Source: Clostridiales bacterium UBA1381
GTDB taxonomy: Bacteria > Bacillota > Clostridia > UBA1381
NCBI GenBank assembly: GCA_002305435.1
Contig: DBQZ01000020.1
Location: 1-8,283 of the forward strand
Direction: 5' to 3'
Length of the DNA stretch: 8,283 bases
Numbering within the stretch: position 1 is the first letter of the stretch; every line of letters starts with the position of its first letter. Under the pieces are notes generated by a model. The model worked only from the letters and a program-made list of their open reading frames with translations, was not told the origin of the DNA and ran no database searches. Shown here piece by piece: positions 1 to 6,370 of the stretch. The position numbers and the translations under genes are program-made.

Positions 1-1638
1 ATCGCAGGTTATAGTCGTAAAGCCCAACTCCGTACATGTCGGATCGGTCACGACTTCACTGTAGTTGTGCTCGGTTTTATCCGTTTCATTTCCTCTGTAG
101 CTGTGTCCGCATACTTCACAAGTAAAAATGCTATAGCCCATCTCTGTGCAAGTCGGAGCTATAACTTCCTCGATATAGCTGTGTCCTTTTGCATCTGTAT
201 AATCTCCGGTATACGTATCGCCGCAATCCTTACAGGTGAAAACGGTATAACCCATTTCAGTACAGGTGGGTTCAGTTACCGCCTTATCATAGTCATGCGG
301 CAGCTTTGCCGTTTCATTACCTGTGTAGCTGTCACCGCAGCGTGAACATGTGAATGTTGAATAACCTATCTCTGTACAAGTCGGAGCCGTTACTTCTTCG
401 ATATAGTCATGACCGAGCGGATCAGTGTAGTCGGATATATAAGTATATCCGCAGTCATTACAAACATTGGTCGCAAAGCCCATCTCAGTACATGTCGGCT
501 CAGTGACCGTTGATGTGTAGGTATGAGCTATGGACTCTTTCTCATCGCCTATATACTCAGCTCCGCAGTCGGGACAGGTGTAAATTGTATATCCCTGTGA
601 TGTACAAGTCGGTTCTATGACCTGCTTCTCATAGTTATGCGGAAGCACCTCGGTATAATCCGAAACATAGCTGTCGCCGCAGTCCTCACATGTGTACGTA
701 GTGAAGCCCATTGTTGTACATGTTGGCGGAGTTACAACAGCTTTGTAGCTGTGCGGCTTCTTATCGGTGTAATCGCTTTTGTAGCTGTCACCGCACTCGG
801 TGCATGTGTAGGTCGTAAATCCAAGCTCCGTACAAGTTGCCGGAGTGATAACACCTTCGTAGTGGTGTGCGGTCATATCTGTATAGTTACCCACATACGA
901 GTCACCGCAGCTGTCGCAAGTATAAGTCGTAAAGCCCATAGCCGTACAGCTCGGCAGTGTTACCGCCTCCGAATACTGGTGACCTGTCGGCATTTCAAGA
1001 ATTGCACCGCATGATGTACAGCTCTGCGGTTTCGTACAGGTCGCCGCAGCTCCGGGTGTATGTCCCGTTGCCGATATTGCCTGTATCATCTTCTCGTCAC
1101 AGTGCTTGCAGTGATACTCCATAACACCCTCGCTCTCGCAAGTGGAGTTCGTTACTGTATGCCCGTCATCCCACTCATGACCGGTCGGATCGGTATAGTC
1201 GGATATATAAACATCACCGCACTCGGCGCACGTGTATGTCGTGAAGCCCTTTGTTGTACAGCCCGGAGCAGTGACCTTTTCTCTGTAATCATGCTTTGCA
1301 AGCGGTGTGAGGTCTGTAATATAGCTGTAGTTGCAGTTAATGCAAGTATGTTCCGTATAGCCGTTCATTGTGCAGGTCGCAGCTACTGTATTTGTCGTGT
1401 AGCTGTGGTCTGTCATGGACGTTGTCTCCGTATAGTAGCTGCCGCACTTTTTGCACATATGCAGTTCTAAGCCGCCCTGCTGACAGCTTGCCTCACGTAT
1501 TACAACAGTATCATAATCATGACCGACTGCGGGAGTATAGTTAGTTTTCATAAGCGCACCGCACTCCGAACACTGGAAACGGTCATAGCCGAGTGCAGTA
1601 CATGAGGGAGCAATGCTCTCCAAGTAGCGGTAGTCATG
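1..1638 (-). repeat. Protein-level tandem array: at least 15 units of about 38 residues (114 bp) with C-x9-C-x2-C and H-x-Y
   Basis: Units begin at histidines H338, 377, 415, 453, 491, 530, 557, 595, 633, 671, 709, 747, 785, 823 and 861 of the surface protein. From 557 onward the period is exactly 38 residues. Earlier spacings are 39, 38, 38, 38, 39 and 27; the 27-residue unit at 530-556 is shortened. In a regular unit the conserved positions are H1, Y3, P9, T11, C12, G16, an aromatic at 17, T21, C22, C25, G26, Y29 and often Y33-T34-D35. The DNA copies are diverged, so selection appears to act on the protein pattern. The spacing C-x9-C-x2-C-x13-H would suit metal binding, but this is inferred from spacing alone. 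Confidence 0.85.
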
Positions 1639-2649
1639 GACATGAACGTCATTTGTGTTATTGGAGCTGCTATCACTGTCGGCAAGCAGCCATACATAGC
1701 TCACTCCATTTTCAGTCATACTCTCACCGCTGCAGCTGTACTCTATCTCGTAGTATACGGGATAGTAGCCTGCATCTGTGTAATTCGGCGCTGACGTTAA
1801 ACTACAATCATCGGCTTCCGTCCCGTAGCGGATACTTGTGTTCACTCCGCTGTCTGAAAGGTCGGTAACGGTAACAGTGTGAGCCTGTCCGTCCACTTCT
1901 CCGTAATAGCTCTGAATAACTGACTTCGCAGCGGCATATTCATTCTTGATATATCCACAGTCACCGCATTCTCCGGTGATATGGAAGCGTTGGTTGCCAA
2001 GCTCTCCGTCAACTTCTTCATTGAAATTGTGCTTGTCCTGCTGTTCCTCGGCTCTTGCGTGAGTTCCCTTACAAAACTGACAATATTGTCCCGACTTAAG
2101 GGTGGTTGTATGATACTCACTGTCGTAAGGAGTATATGTTGTGTTGTCAAAGTCGAGAAAAAAGTTGTAATCGCAGGGATTAAGACTATATACATTCTTT
2201 CCGAACGAATAGCTTTCCTCTCCATCTATCGAATTGATAGTTCCACATATCTGACATACAGATTTTGTATAATGATACCCGGTGTAGAATGCGTCTACCC
2301 CCGGTAAGCCGCTGTCGGTATTGCCTGTACTCACACCGTCTATCATAGTTCCATCCGAATGTTTGACACCACGATTTAGAGCTGTTTCTCCCGATTTCGT
2401 GTATTCCGGGACACGGTATGTAAGGCTTGTTGTCTCCATCTTACAAACCGGACAATACTGAGTTTCATAAGTCGTAGTAGCGTTAATATCAAATTCATTT
2501 GTACGACCGTTTGCTTCCATCCATACATCAGCCGGATCGATGTAATCGTTCGACTGTGCCGCATATGATATGACCGGCATTGTACCAAGGAGCGTTATTG
2601 CAGCTAACGCTCCTGATAAAACTCTGTTGATATTATTCTTTATTCTCAT
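1..2649 (-). CDS. Secreted cysteine-rich tandem-repeat surface protein (C-terminus cut off by window)
   Basis: The frame starts at ATG 2649-2647 and stays open for 883 codons to the window edge, so the C-terminus is missing. A GGAGG at 2659-2663 sits 9 nt upstream. Residues 1-30 form a signal peptide (R2, K4, R9, a hydrophobic core, then SYA|AQ), so export is expected. Residues 31-250 are a unique region with CxxC pairs at C66/C69, C132/C135, C190/C193 and C228/C231. Residues about 257-306 resemble a bacterial Ig/MBG-like strand-rich domain. From H338 onward are tandem units of about 38 residues, each with three cysteines and a leading H-x-Y. Such repeats occur in surface proteins of gut Firmicutes, but their role is not established. 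From memory, similar N-terminal regions occur at this place in other Tn1549-like elements; this could not be verified. The start codon lies inside the end of the DUF3789 gene, implying coupled translation with transfer genes. An adhesin or mating-surface role is inference. No anchor is visible because the end is missing. Confidence 0.85.
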   Translation of the reverse strand, partial: MRIKNNINRVLSGALAAITLLGTMPVISYAAQSNDYIDPADVWMEANGRTNEFDINATTTYETQYCPVCKMETTSLTYRVPEYTKSGETALNRGVKHSDGTMIDGVSTGNTDSGLPGVDAFYTGYHYTKSVCQICGTINSIDGEESYSFGKNVYSLNPCDYNFFLDFDNTTYTPYDSEYHTTTLKSGQYCQFCKGTHARAEEQQDKHNFNEEVDGELGNQRFHITGECGDCGYIKNEYAAAKSVIQSYYGEVDGQAHTVTVTDLSDSGVNTSIRYGTEADDCSLTSAPNYTDAGYYPVYYEIEYSCSGESMTENGVSYVWLLADSDSSSNNTNDVHVHDYRYLESIAPSCTALGYDRFQCSECGALMKTNYTPAVGHDYDTVVIREASCQQGGLELHMCKKCGSYYTETTSMTDHSYTTNTVAATCTMNGYTEHTCINCNYSYITDLTPLAKHDYREKVTAPGCTTKGFTTYTCAECGDVYISDYTDPTGHEWDDGHTVTNSTCESEGVMEYHCKHCDEKMIQAISATGHTPGAAATCTKPQSCTSCGAILEMPTGHQYSEAVTLPSCTAMGFTTYTCDSCGDSYVGNYTDMTAHHYEGVITPATCTELGFTTYTCTECGDSYKSDYTDKKPHSYKAVVTPPTCTTMGFTTYTCEDCGDSYVSDYTEVLPHNYEKQVIEPTCTSQGYTIYTCPDCGAEYIGDEKESIAHTYTSTVTEPTCTEMGFATNVCNDCGYTYISDYTDPLGHDYIEEVTAPTCTEIGYSTFTCSRCGDSYTGNETAKLPHDYDKAVTEPTCTEMGYTVFTCKDCGDTYTGDYTDAKGHSYIEEVIAPTCTEMGYSIFTCEVCGHSYRGNETDKTEHNYSEVVTDPTCTELGFTTITCD

Positions 2650-2782
2650 TTAATCCAACCTCCAATTCTTTTTCTGTTTCTTCTTCGGACTTTCCGGCAG
2701 CCTGAGCCATAGCCATAAATGCCACACCGAAAAATGCACCTATCCATGTAGATATGAGACATAAAATAAAAGTCTGTACCAT
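2633..2782 (-). CDS. DUF3789-type small membrane protein
   Basis: This 49-residue protein starts at ATG 2782-2780, preceded by an AGAAAGGAAA ribosome site about 6 nt away. Residues 4-27 form one hydrophobic membrane segment containing the small-residue stretch IGAFFGVAFMAMAQAAG. The remaining residues are a charged, glutamate-rich tail (KSEEETEKELE). Size, layout and position match DUF3789 proteins found in Firmicutes conjugative elements, whose function is unknown. It follows the TrbL-like gene by 23 nt, and its last codons overlap the start of the surface-protein gene by 17 nt. A longer reading from 2863 exists but lacks its own ribosome site, overlaps the TrbL-like gene and adds residues unlike the family, so the short start is preferred. 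A role as an accessory of the mating channel is inference. Confidence 0.8.
   Translation of the reverse strand: MVQTFILCLISTWIGAFFGVAFMAMAQAAGKSEEETEKELEVGLNENKE
2659..2663 (-). promoter_or_regulatory. Ribosome binding site GGAGG fixing the surface-protein start
   Basis: A consensus GGAGG lies 9 nt before ATG 2649-2647, inside the 3' end of the DUF3789 gene. It supports this start, as does the signal peptide that begins there. Confidence 0.8.
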
Positions 2783-2796
2783 GATATTTCCTTTCT

Positions 2797-2814
2797 GCTC
2801 ATATACTAATGAGC
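2797..2814 (-). other. Small stem-loop enclosing the trbL-like stop codon
   Basis: GCTCAT (2797-2802) and ATGAGC (2809-2814) form a 6-bp stem with a 6-nt loop. The loop is exactly the TAG stop of the TrbL-like gene (2806-2808) plus three bases. No T-run follows, so it is not a terminator. The stem is short and could be chance; a role in mRNA processing or coupling is speculative. Confidence 0.3.
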
Positions 2815-3663
2815 CTGAAAAATTGATTTTGATAATGTGCTTGTCTTGAACAAGCTGAAACAAAGGATTACCGTATATGCCGCTATTGTAAATAACGTAG
2901 TGTGCAGATCATCCGATATGGTGAAGCTGCGTATAAGCACGGCATATATCCCGACACATACCATCATGAAGAAACCTTGAAAGCCCAGTGCAAACAGGCT
3001 TTTCAAATAGTTATTGCCTATAGAACCCCATTCACGGTTTGTCATCGTTGCGAACGGGATAGGCGCTACCGATGTTGTGATATATATTTCTATCATTCTG
3101 CCATACAGGATCACTGTGATGATTATCCCGACAATGTTCATTGCCATGCTGACAAGTGCTGTTTCAAGCACCAGCAGTATCAGATCACCGATACCCATAC
3201 CGTCCATTGTCGCACCCAAGTTTGTTAATGCTGACGATATGTCTATGTGTGTATCGTGTGAAATAGCTCCGCTTGCTGAGTTTATGATGGTTTGCGCCAC
3301 ATCGAATATTGCCATAGTAATATCAAAGGTGTGTGATACAAGATATACGGCAATACCGCACTTGAAAATATATTTAAAGAACATAAACGTATCTACATCG
3401 TGCATATTATTCTTTTCTGTGACCATGGTTATGAGTTCATAGCAGAGGACAAATGTCAGGATAAGTCCCGCAATGGGGAGGACAACCGTATCCGATAAGT
3501 TGCGTATCATATTGAAAATACTGTTGTTCCACCCCTGCGGAGTTGTGCCGACCTGCGCGGCTATCGTGCTTACATTGTTATTTACATCTGTGAACATATT
3601 CTCTAAGTTTGAGTTGATAATCTCTTTGAGCAGATCCTTGATCGCATCCCAGATAAAGTCCAC
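2806..3663 (-). CDS. TrbL/VirB6-like (CD0411-type) conjugative channel membrane protein
   Basis: This 285-residue protein begins at GTG 3663-3661, with AAAGGTGG 7 nt upstream overlapping the Maff2 stop codon. The frame extends to an ATG at 3708, but that would overlap Maff2 and add a hydrophilic leader, so the GTG is preferred. The first 55 residues are amphipathic. Hydrophobic segments follow at about 58-80, 97-118, 160-188, 190-208, 222-246 and 255-273. The stretch S198-V-A-P-I-P-F-A-T, then W212-G-S-I-G-N-N-Y-L-K and a FALGFQGF motif (224-231), is characteristic of the TrbL-like proteins of Tn1549/CTn elements. These are taken to be VirB6-type inner-membrane channel components of the type IV secretion system. 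It lies 13 nt after Maff2, the usual order in these elements. The family call is confident; the exact channel role is by analogy. Confidence 0.88.
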   Translation of the reverse strand: MDFIWDAIKDLLKEIINSNLENMFTDVNNNVSTIAAQVGTTPQGWNNSIFNMIRNLSDTVVLPIAGLILTFVLCYELITMVTEKNNMHDVDTFMFFKYIFKCGIAVYLVSHTFDITMAIFDVAQTIINSASGAISHDTHIDISSALTNLGATMDGMGIGDLILLVLETALVSMAMNIVGIIITVILYGRMIEIYITTSVAPIPFATMTNREWGSIGNNYLKSLFALGFQGFFMMVCVGIYAVLIRSFTISDDLHTTLFTIAAYTVILCFSLFKTSTLSKSIFQAH

Positions 3664-3676
3664 AGTATGACCACCT

Positions 3677-3892
3677 TTATCCGAATAAGCCGGAGAGTGT
3701 GGGGACAAGCGTCATGCCTATGAGAGCAATGCCTCCGCCGGCACAAAGCTGTTTGATCCCTTGACTTTTCGCGCCGGGATTATCGTTCCCGTACCCTTCC
3801 AGTAGGTTTATAAGTCCCCACACGCCCAAACCTGCACCTATTGCTGTTACTAATGTTTGTAATGTTGTTACTGCTGAATTGAAAAATCCCAT
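3677..3892 (-). CDS. Maff2 family small membrane protein of the conjugation module
   Basis: The 71-residue product has two hydrophobic helices (about 8-28 and 47-68) flanking a strongly conserved polar loop, EGYGNDNPGAKSQGIKQL (residues 32-49), which is the hallmark of the Maff2 family. The start at ATG 3892 is fixed because an in-frame TAA lies two codons upstream. No Shine-Dalgarno is present in the 8 nt (AATAATAT) between the start and a 14-bp hairpin; the nearest GGAGG is buried in that hairpin. The gene lies between an unrecognised small gene and the TrbL-like gene, its normal place in Tn1549-like elements. The two-helix layout and position before a VirB6-like gene resemble VirB2/TrbC pilin precursors, but a pilin role is inference. 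Identification is confident, function uncertain. Confidence 0.92.
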   Translation of the reverse strand: MGFFNSAVTTLQTLVTAIGAGLGVWGLINLLEGYGNDNPGAKSQGIKQLCAGGGIALIGMTLVPTLSGLFG

Positions 3893-3900
3893 ATATTATT

Positions 3901-3946
3901 TATCGGATAAGGAGTTCTCAGTATGTAAAACCTCCTGTATCCGATA
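3901..3946 (-). promoter_or_regulatory. 14-bp stem-loop abutting the Maff2 start codon
   Basis: TATCGGATA (3901-3909) plus AGGAG (3910-3914) pair with CTCCT (3932-3936) plus TATCCGATA (3938-3946). One base at 3937 is bulged and the loop is 17 nt. In the transcript the 5' arm contains the only good Shine-Dalgarno-like sequence (AGGAGG), the loop holds the TGA stop of the preceding gene, and the 3' arm ends 8 nt before the Maff2 ATG. No T-run follows, so termination is unlikely. It could be a stabilising or processing hairpin for an abundant Maff2 transcript, or a translation switch. Confidence 0.7.
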
Positions 3947-4235
3947 TTTCTCCTTTCCTCTTTTCTCGTCTGCGGCAAAATTCCGCATGTGTCAACGACA
4001 CCGCGACCATTTCCGCATACGGCTTCATTTCTTTCATAAAGTCGTCATACAGCTCCTTCATGCCCTGCTTTTCCTCGCAGCCGCCTGCATCAGGGCAGTC
4101 CGCACAGTTGCGGTAGTCGAAAATATTATCACGGAAAAGCCTGTCCGTGATGGCAAGCATGTATGACTTTGCTGCCTTGAATACCTCGTATTCGGCAGCG
4201 CTGCGCAAGTTATTGTTTGATATTACGTTGTACAT
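3918..4235 (-). CDS. Unrecognised 105-residue protein with a cysteine cluster
   Basis: The start is ATG 4235-4233 with a consensus GGAGG at 4244-4248, 8 nt away. A TTG further upstream runs into that ribosome site and is rejected. I do not recognise a family. The protein appears soluble and mostly helical. In the middle is a cluster NCADCPDAGGCEEKQ (residues about 49-63) with C-x2-C-x5-C, and near the end EFCRRREKRK adds a fourth cysteine and a basic patch. These four cysteines could bind a metal or an Fe-S cluster, or may be unrelated. The last codons form the 5' arm of the hairpin before Maff2, so mRNA structure constrains the C-terminus. Its place between the coupling-protein gene and Maff2 suggests an accessory or regulatory role in transfer, with no direct evidence. 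Confidence 0.75.
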   Translation of the reverse strand: MYNVISNNNLRSAAEYEVFKAAKSYMLAITDRLFRDNIFDYRNCADCPDAGGCEEKQGMKELYDDFMKEMKPYAEMVAVSLTHAEFCRRREKRKGEISDTGGFTY

Positions 4236-4258
4236 TTTAAAAACCTCCAAATTCTTTA

Positions 4259-4555
4259 TTATTCCTCGTCGTCCAAATCACGTTCTTCAAAGCCGTAATC
4301 ACCGTATGGGTCGTCATCATCTTCGTCCTCATAGAGCGGATATATATCGTCTACGGCTTCGCAGAGATCATCAAAGTCCTCATCATCTGAGACTTTTTCC
4401 TCACGGTCTGCTATCTCTGCAAGATAACAGACGTCGCTTAAAAGCATAAACACGATATGATACGGTATACCATAGTCGTGGATAAGTTCGGTAATCGCCT
4501 GTATCCTCTTGCCGACTTTCTCCACGTCGTTAAACCTCTCATTATTAGTGTCCAT
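4259..4555 (-). CDS. Unrecognised highly acidic 98-residue protein
   Basis: The ATG at 4555-4553 directly follows the TAA of the coupling-protein gene, with GAGG in that gene's last codons as ribosome site, so the two are probably translationally coupled. Residues 1-50 look like a short helical domain (VEKVGKRIQAITELIH, then YHIVFMLLSDVCYLAEIA). From about residue 51 to the end the sequence is dominated by Asp and Glu, including EDEDDDDPYGDYGFEERD. No signal peptide or obvious membrane span is present. Such tails suit a partner for a basic protein, or a DNA mimic, but nothing in the sequence proves either. The basic C-terminus of PcfB, encoded two genes upstream, is an obvious candidate partner. 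No family was recognised; the coding call is good because of the clean junctions on both sides. Confidence 0.8.
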   Translation of the reverse strand: MDTNNERFNDVEKVGKRIQAITELIHDYGIPYHIVFMLLSDVCYLAEIADREEKVSDDEDFDDLCEAVDDIYPLYEDEDDDDPYGDYGFEERDLDDEE

Positions 4556-6370
4556 TTAGTCCTCACTTTCCGCTGTATCATCAGCTTCGATTTCGCCCAT
4601 GTCTGCTACATCCACAGTATCATTGGGCTTTAGATGTGCTTTTGTTCCGACAAATTTTTCAATATCAAACTCGTTTTTCTTATCATAGTCAGACAGATAT
4701 TTATAGTTTGGGTGTTTGGTAATATCGTATTTGTCGGAAAAGAACGGCTTTACGCCGCGTATCTGTAAAATACATTTACCTCCGTCCATGCGCGAAAGTT
4801 CGTCCTGTGTCATAAGCTCCTTGCCGAGCTTTTGATAATTCAGTCCATATGTTTTCTCGCGTCCTCTGTTTTCGGAGGTATTATACGTGTCTATCGTTTC
4901 CTTCCCGAGCGAGTCTGACAATTCCTTCAGCGTGCTTTTTTCTTTACCGCCTAAGAAAAGCATGGTATCGCAGTTGCCTGTGATAACGTCCGCACTGTCC
5001 TTGTATATTGCCTTGAGCTGTGATTGTGACTGCAAAATAATAGAAGCCGATATTTCACGGCTTCGTATGGTCGCTATCAGCTTATCAAACTTGGGTATCT
5101 GACCTATGTTTGCGAACTCATCAGCCAGTATCCTTACGTGGATGGGCAAACGTCCGTTATATTTATCATCTGCAACGTCACAAAGCAGATTGAACATCTG
5201 CGAATACAGCATAGCAACAACGAAATTGAATGTATCGTCGGTGTCGGAAATTATGATAAACATAGCCGTCTTTCGTTCTCCGAGCTTATCAAGCTCCATC
5301 TCGTCATATTCCATCATGTCGCGCAGCTCCTTGATGTCAAACGAAGCTAATCTCGCTCCGCATGAGATAAGGATGGATTTTGCTGTTTTTCCTGCTGCCA
5401 GCTTATATTTCTTATACTGCCGCACGGCAAAATGGTCGGGCTGTTCCCTTTCCAGATCCTCAAACGCATAGTCTATGGCGTTTTTAAAATCCTCGTCCTC
5501 CTCACGTACTTCCGAAGCGTTTATCATTTCAAGTAGAAGTGAGAAGTTCTGTTCTTCCGGCGGGGCTTCATACCAGATGTAGCCTATCAGCGCCGTATAG
5601 TACAGCCGCTCTGCTTTCACCCAAAAATCTTCTCCGGATTTTTCACCTTCGCCTTTGGTGTTTACGATTATGGTGTTTACAAGCTTCAAAATATCCTTTT
5701 CACTGCGAATATACGCGAATGGGTTATATCTCATGGACTTTTTGAAGTTTATAGTGTTGAACACCTTTATCGTGTAGCCGTTATCTGCAAGCATTTTCCC
5801 GCACTCAACGAGTATAGTTCCTTTCGGGTCGGTCACAACGTAGCTTGAGTGCATCTGCATGAGCGACGGCTTTACGAAAAACCTTGTCTTACCGGAGCCG
5901 CTGCCGCCGACAACGATTATATTCTTGTTCCTCGCATTTTTCGGCGGGGAAACACGGCTCTCCATCGTCAGCCATTCGGTTTGGGTAAGCGGTATGTTTT
6001 TCTGAAATACCGGGTTCATAAAAGGCTCTATATCCTTATGTGTTCCCCAGCTTGCAGAACCGTACTCTATACCCTTGCGGTATTTCTTTGCGTTCTTGGA
6101 TTTTTGATAAACAAAAAAGCGGACAAGGACAGCGCCTATAATTCCGCTTAATAGATCAATGCCGTTAAAGCTCGGCAACGGGGCTTTAAACACTGTATTT
6201 ATGCTTTCCGACAGCTTAAAAATCTTTTCAAGTATATCTGCACCGTTTGTGATGCGATATGCTTGTACGAGTTTATTCACGAAATAGCCGATAAAGATAT
6301 ACGGCAGATTGGGCAGAAGCAATTTTTTGATGTTTATCTGCCGGATAAGTGCTTTAATGTCGAGCTTCAA
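4556..6370 (-). CDS. virD4: VirD4/TraG-type type IV coupling protein (conjugative DNA-transfer ATPase)
   Basis: This 604-residue inner-membrane ATPase is expected to connect the relaxase-DNA complex to the mating channel and power transfer. Two N-terminal hydrophobic segments (about 18-37 and 71-88) are followed by a basic stretch and the YGSASWG motif (103-109). The Walker A is GGSGSGKT (155-162), followed by a VVTDPKGTI strand (178-186). The Walker B is RILADEFANIGQIP (413-426; D417, E418). Further T4CP signatures are the ATIRSREISASIILQSQSQL block (433-452) and LFLGGKE (471-477). Length is normal for Tn1549/pCF10 PcfC-type coupling proteins. The C-terminus (about 583-604) is acidic. The start is TTG 6370-6368, immediately after the pcfB TGA with AGGA about 8 nt away; the next in-frame Met is at residue 118, past the membrane segments, so TTG is well supported. 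Confidence 0.97.
   Translation of the reverse strand: MKLDIKALIRQINIKKLLLPNLPYIFIGYFVNKLVQAYRITNGADILEKIFKLSESINTVFKAPLPSFNGIDLLSGIIGAVLVRFFVYQKSKNAKKYRKGIEYGSASWGTHKDIEPFMNPVFQKNIPLTQTEWLTMESRVSPPKNARNKNIIVVGGSGSGKTRFFVKPSLMQMHSSYVVTDPKGTILVECGKMLADNGYTIKVFNTINFKKSMRYNPFAYIRSEKDILKLVNTIIVNTKGEGEKSGEDFWVKAERLYYTALIGYIWYEAPPEEQNFSLLLEMINASEVREEDEDFKNAIDYAFEDLEREQPDHFAVRQYKKYKLAAGKTAKSILISCGARLASFDIKELRDMMEYDEMELDKLGERKTAMFIIISDTDDTFNFVVAMLYSQMFNLLCDVADDKYNGRLPIHVRILADEFANIGQIPKFDKLIATIRSREISASIILQSQSQLKAIYKDSADVITGNCDTMLFLGGKEKSTLKELSDSLGKETIDTYNTSENRGREKTYGLNYQKLGKELMTQDELSRMDGGKCILQIRGVKPFFSDKYDITKHPNYKYLSDYDKKNEFDIEKFVGTKAHLKPNDTVDVADMGEIEADDTAESED

Noticed and set aside
1..1638. CRISPR-like or satellite repeat array
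   Set aside because: The 114-bp period is codon-phased, diverged at DNA level and conserved at protein level; there are no identical repeats with unique spacers.
67..1868. Long plus-strand frames opposite the repeat region
   Set aside because: They mirror the codon pattern of the minus-strand repeat gene, lack ribosome sites, and their translations are unlike any protein family.
1842..2588. Short minus-strand and plus-strand frames within the surface-protein N-terminal region
   Set aside because: They are in other frames of the continuous 883-codon frame that has a signal peptide and a good ribosome site.
3664..3708. 15-residue N-terminal extension of the TrbL-like protein
   Set aside because: It overlaps the Maff2 end and reads through the AAAGGTGG ribosome site that serves the GTG start.
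3901..3946. Hairpin before Maff2 as a transcription terminator
   Set aside because: It is followed by a mixed A/T stretch and a start codon rather than a T-run, and the operon clearly continues.
4887..5745. Plus-strand frames opposite the coupling-protein gene
   Set aside because: The minus strand carries a full-length ATPase with Walker motifs; the opposite frames have no family features.
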